NCBI GenBank assembly: GCA_027596945.1
Contig: JADGJH010000879.1
Span: 1-13,501 of the forward strand
Length of the DNA: 13,501 bases
Direction: 5' to 3'
From: Physocladia obscura
Lineage: Eukaryota > Chytridiomycota > Chytridiomycetes > Chytridiales > Chytriomycetaceae
How positions within the stretch are numbered: position 1 is the first letter of the stretch; each line of letters starts with the position of its first letter. The notes under the pieces are model-generated. The model was not told the origin of the DNA. It searched no databases and was given only the letters and a program-made list of their open reading frames with translations. The translations under genes were made by a program, and so were the position numbers. Shown one piece after another: positions 12,793 to 13,501 of the stretch.

Positions 12793-13096
12793 CTTGCACG
12801 ACAATAACAATTTCACCCCTTGAACTTATCCGCACTCGAATGCAAATCGGCACAGGCTCGGATACGACATTTTGCAGTGTTTTGAAGCAAGTTCGCGAAA
12901 TGGTATTGACAAATGGTATAACATCCGTATTTCGAGGCCTCGGACCCACGCTGCTCCGATATGTCTCCTTCAGCGCAATATACTGGTCATCATATGAACA
13001 AATCAAGAGACAGTTTTCCACCGCTGCAACTGCAACAATTCCAAAAAACGATTTCGCAACCAATTTCACGTCTGGCGCAACGGCAGGAGTGATTGC

Positions 13097-13104
13097 TGCC
13101 TGCC
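13097..13104 (+). repeat. TGCC tandem duplication that shifts the carrier frame
   Basis: Two adjacent TGCC copies. Removing one joins GVIAA directly to VATTPFDVAKT, as in the family's SG..AG..AAVAT.PFDV.KT segment; as written, the upstream frame stops at 13122-13124. This has the form of a replication-slippage insertion. Confidence 0.7.
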
Positions 13105-13501
13105 GTCGCGACAACGCCGTTTGATGTCGCAAAGACGTTGCAGCAAGTTATGCATTATAGCGAGCCTTGCTGTGCCGTTGCGGAGAATCGGCGGAAAGCA
13201 GGAATGAGTATGGTGGGCGTTATGTGGAGTGTTTTGGTAACTGAAGGAATACGGGGGCTCTTTGTGGGTCTTGGTCCTCGGGTTGCGAGAATCGCTCCTG
13301 CTTGCGCAATCATGATTTCGTTTCATGAACTTGGGAAAAAGTTTTTTGAACGACTATGAAAGAAATATATATGTGTAATTGATGTATTCAAGACTTAACA
13401 AATATCCTGAAAAAAAAAAGAACGGGGACAGACAAAAGTATGAGATTTCAAGAACAATTTCAAAAATGTGAATTGAATTGTGGCAAAACAGACTCTCATT
13501 T

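Larger units (their letters stand above)
12314..13359 (+). pseudogene. Mitochondrial carrier, Mtm1/SLC25A39-40 type, frame-broken
   Basis: Inner-membrane carrier of the family that includes yeast Mtm1 and animal SLC25A39/40, linked to mitochondrial glutathione import and Mn/Fe handling. The second half is well preserved. Intron 12720-12792 (GTAAAG to TTTTTTCAG, phase 1) joins YEEIRNSLSSRFSEFGANF and GPLFTGMIAK to TCTTITISPLELIRTRMQ, which carries the second carrier signature. Then come RGLGPTLLRYVSFSAIYWSS and NFTSGATAGVIAA, and, in a new frame, VATTPFDVAKTLQQ with the third signature, ending APACAIMISFHELGKKFFER and a TGA. The first third is poor: SVQRMISAAVGVTIV stops at TAA 12350, the first signature is reduced to IFDARQRFN-like remains in another frame, and FGEFVRIAHYEGVRR survives. 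A 58-nt intron at 12531-12588 (GTGAGC donor, CCAG acceptor) is plausible, and a frame change is needed near 12625. Either a decayed gene or a draft with several indels. Confidence 0.7.

Overview
The window is nuclear DNA of a fungus. It is AT-rich and intron-dense: I count about two dozen short GT-AG introns, mostly 43 to 78 nt, with donors such as GTAAGT, GTTAGT and GTGAGT and pyrimidine-rich acceptors. A Pkc1-type kinase and an Svf1 homologue place it in the fungi. The leftmost complete gene resembles, from memory, an orphan protein family common in Mucoromycota, so an early-diverging lineage is my best guess, but the species is not identified.

Layout, left to right. (1) 217-597, minus: a short Glu/Lys-rich coding stretch with frame breaks. 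(2) 757-2809, minus: an eight-exon gene whose exons sum to exactly 550 codons; function unknown. (3) About 2851-3650: a hairpin-forming minisatellite built from units of 105/106, 144 and 75 bp, lying just upstream of that gene's start codon. (4) 3651-4587: AT-rich spacer. (5) 4671-8376, plus: a Pkc1 kinase (HR1a, HR1b, C2, pseudosubstrate, C1A, C1B, kinase) in about 16 exons. It includes a 10-nt micro-exon in the activation loop and two reading-frame breaks in the HR1b and C2 regions. (6) 8485-9835, plus: SVF1 in four exons, only 108 bp after the kinase stop. (7) 9836-10400: AT-rich spacer. (8) 10501-11175: a GC-richer stretch whose protein-like signal jumps between frames. (9) 11151-11928: a decayed F-box gene with in-frame TAA stops. 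(10) 11929-12300: spacer with an 18-T run. (11) 12314-13359: an Mtm1/SLC25A39-40-type mitochondrial carrier, well preserved in its second half and broken in its first, with a TGCC duplication shifting the frame.

Pkc1 is the cell-wall integrity kinase acting below Rho1. Svf1 is a lipocalin-like ceramide carrier and survival factor. The carrier family serves mitochondrial glutathione and manganese/iron homeostasis. Pkc1 and SVF1 lie head to tail, but I see no direct evidence that they are co-regulated. The left two thirds hold gene models that close with consistent splice phases. The right third holds several broken genes, so it is either a gene graveyard or a poorly sequenced part of a draft assembly. 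All gene models are manual reconstructions from splice phases and remembered family motifs; no search was run.
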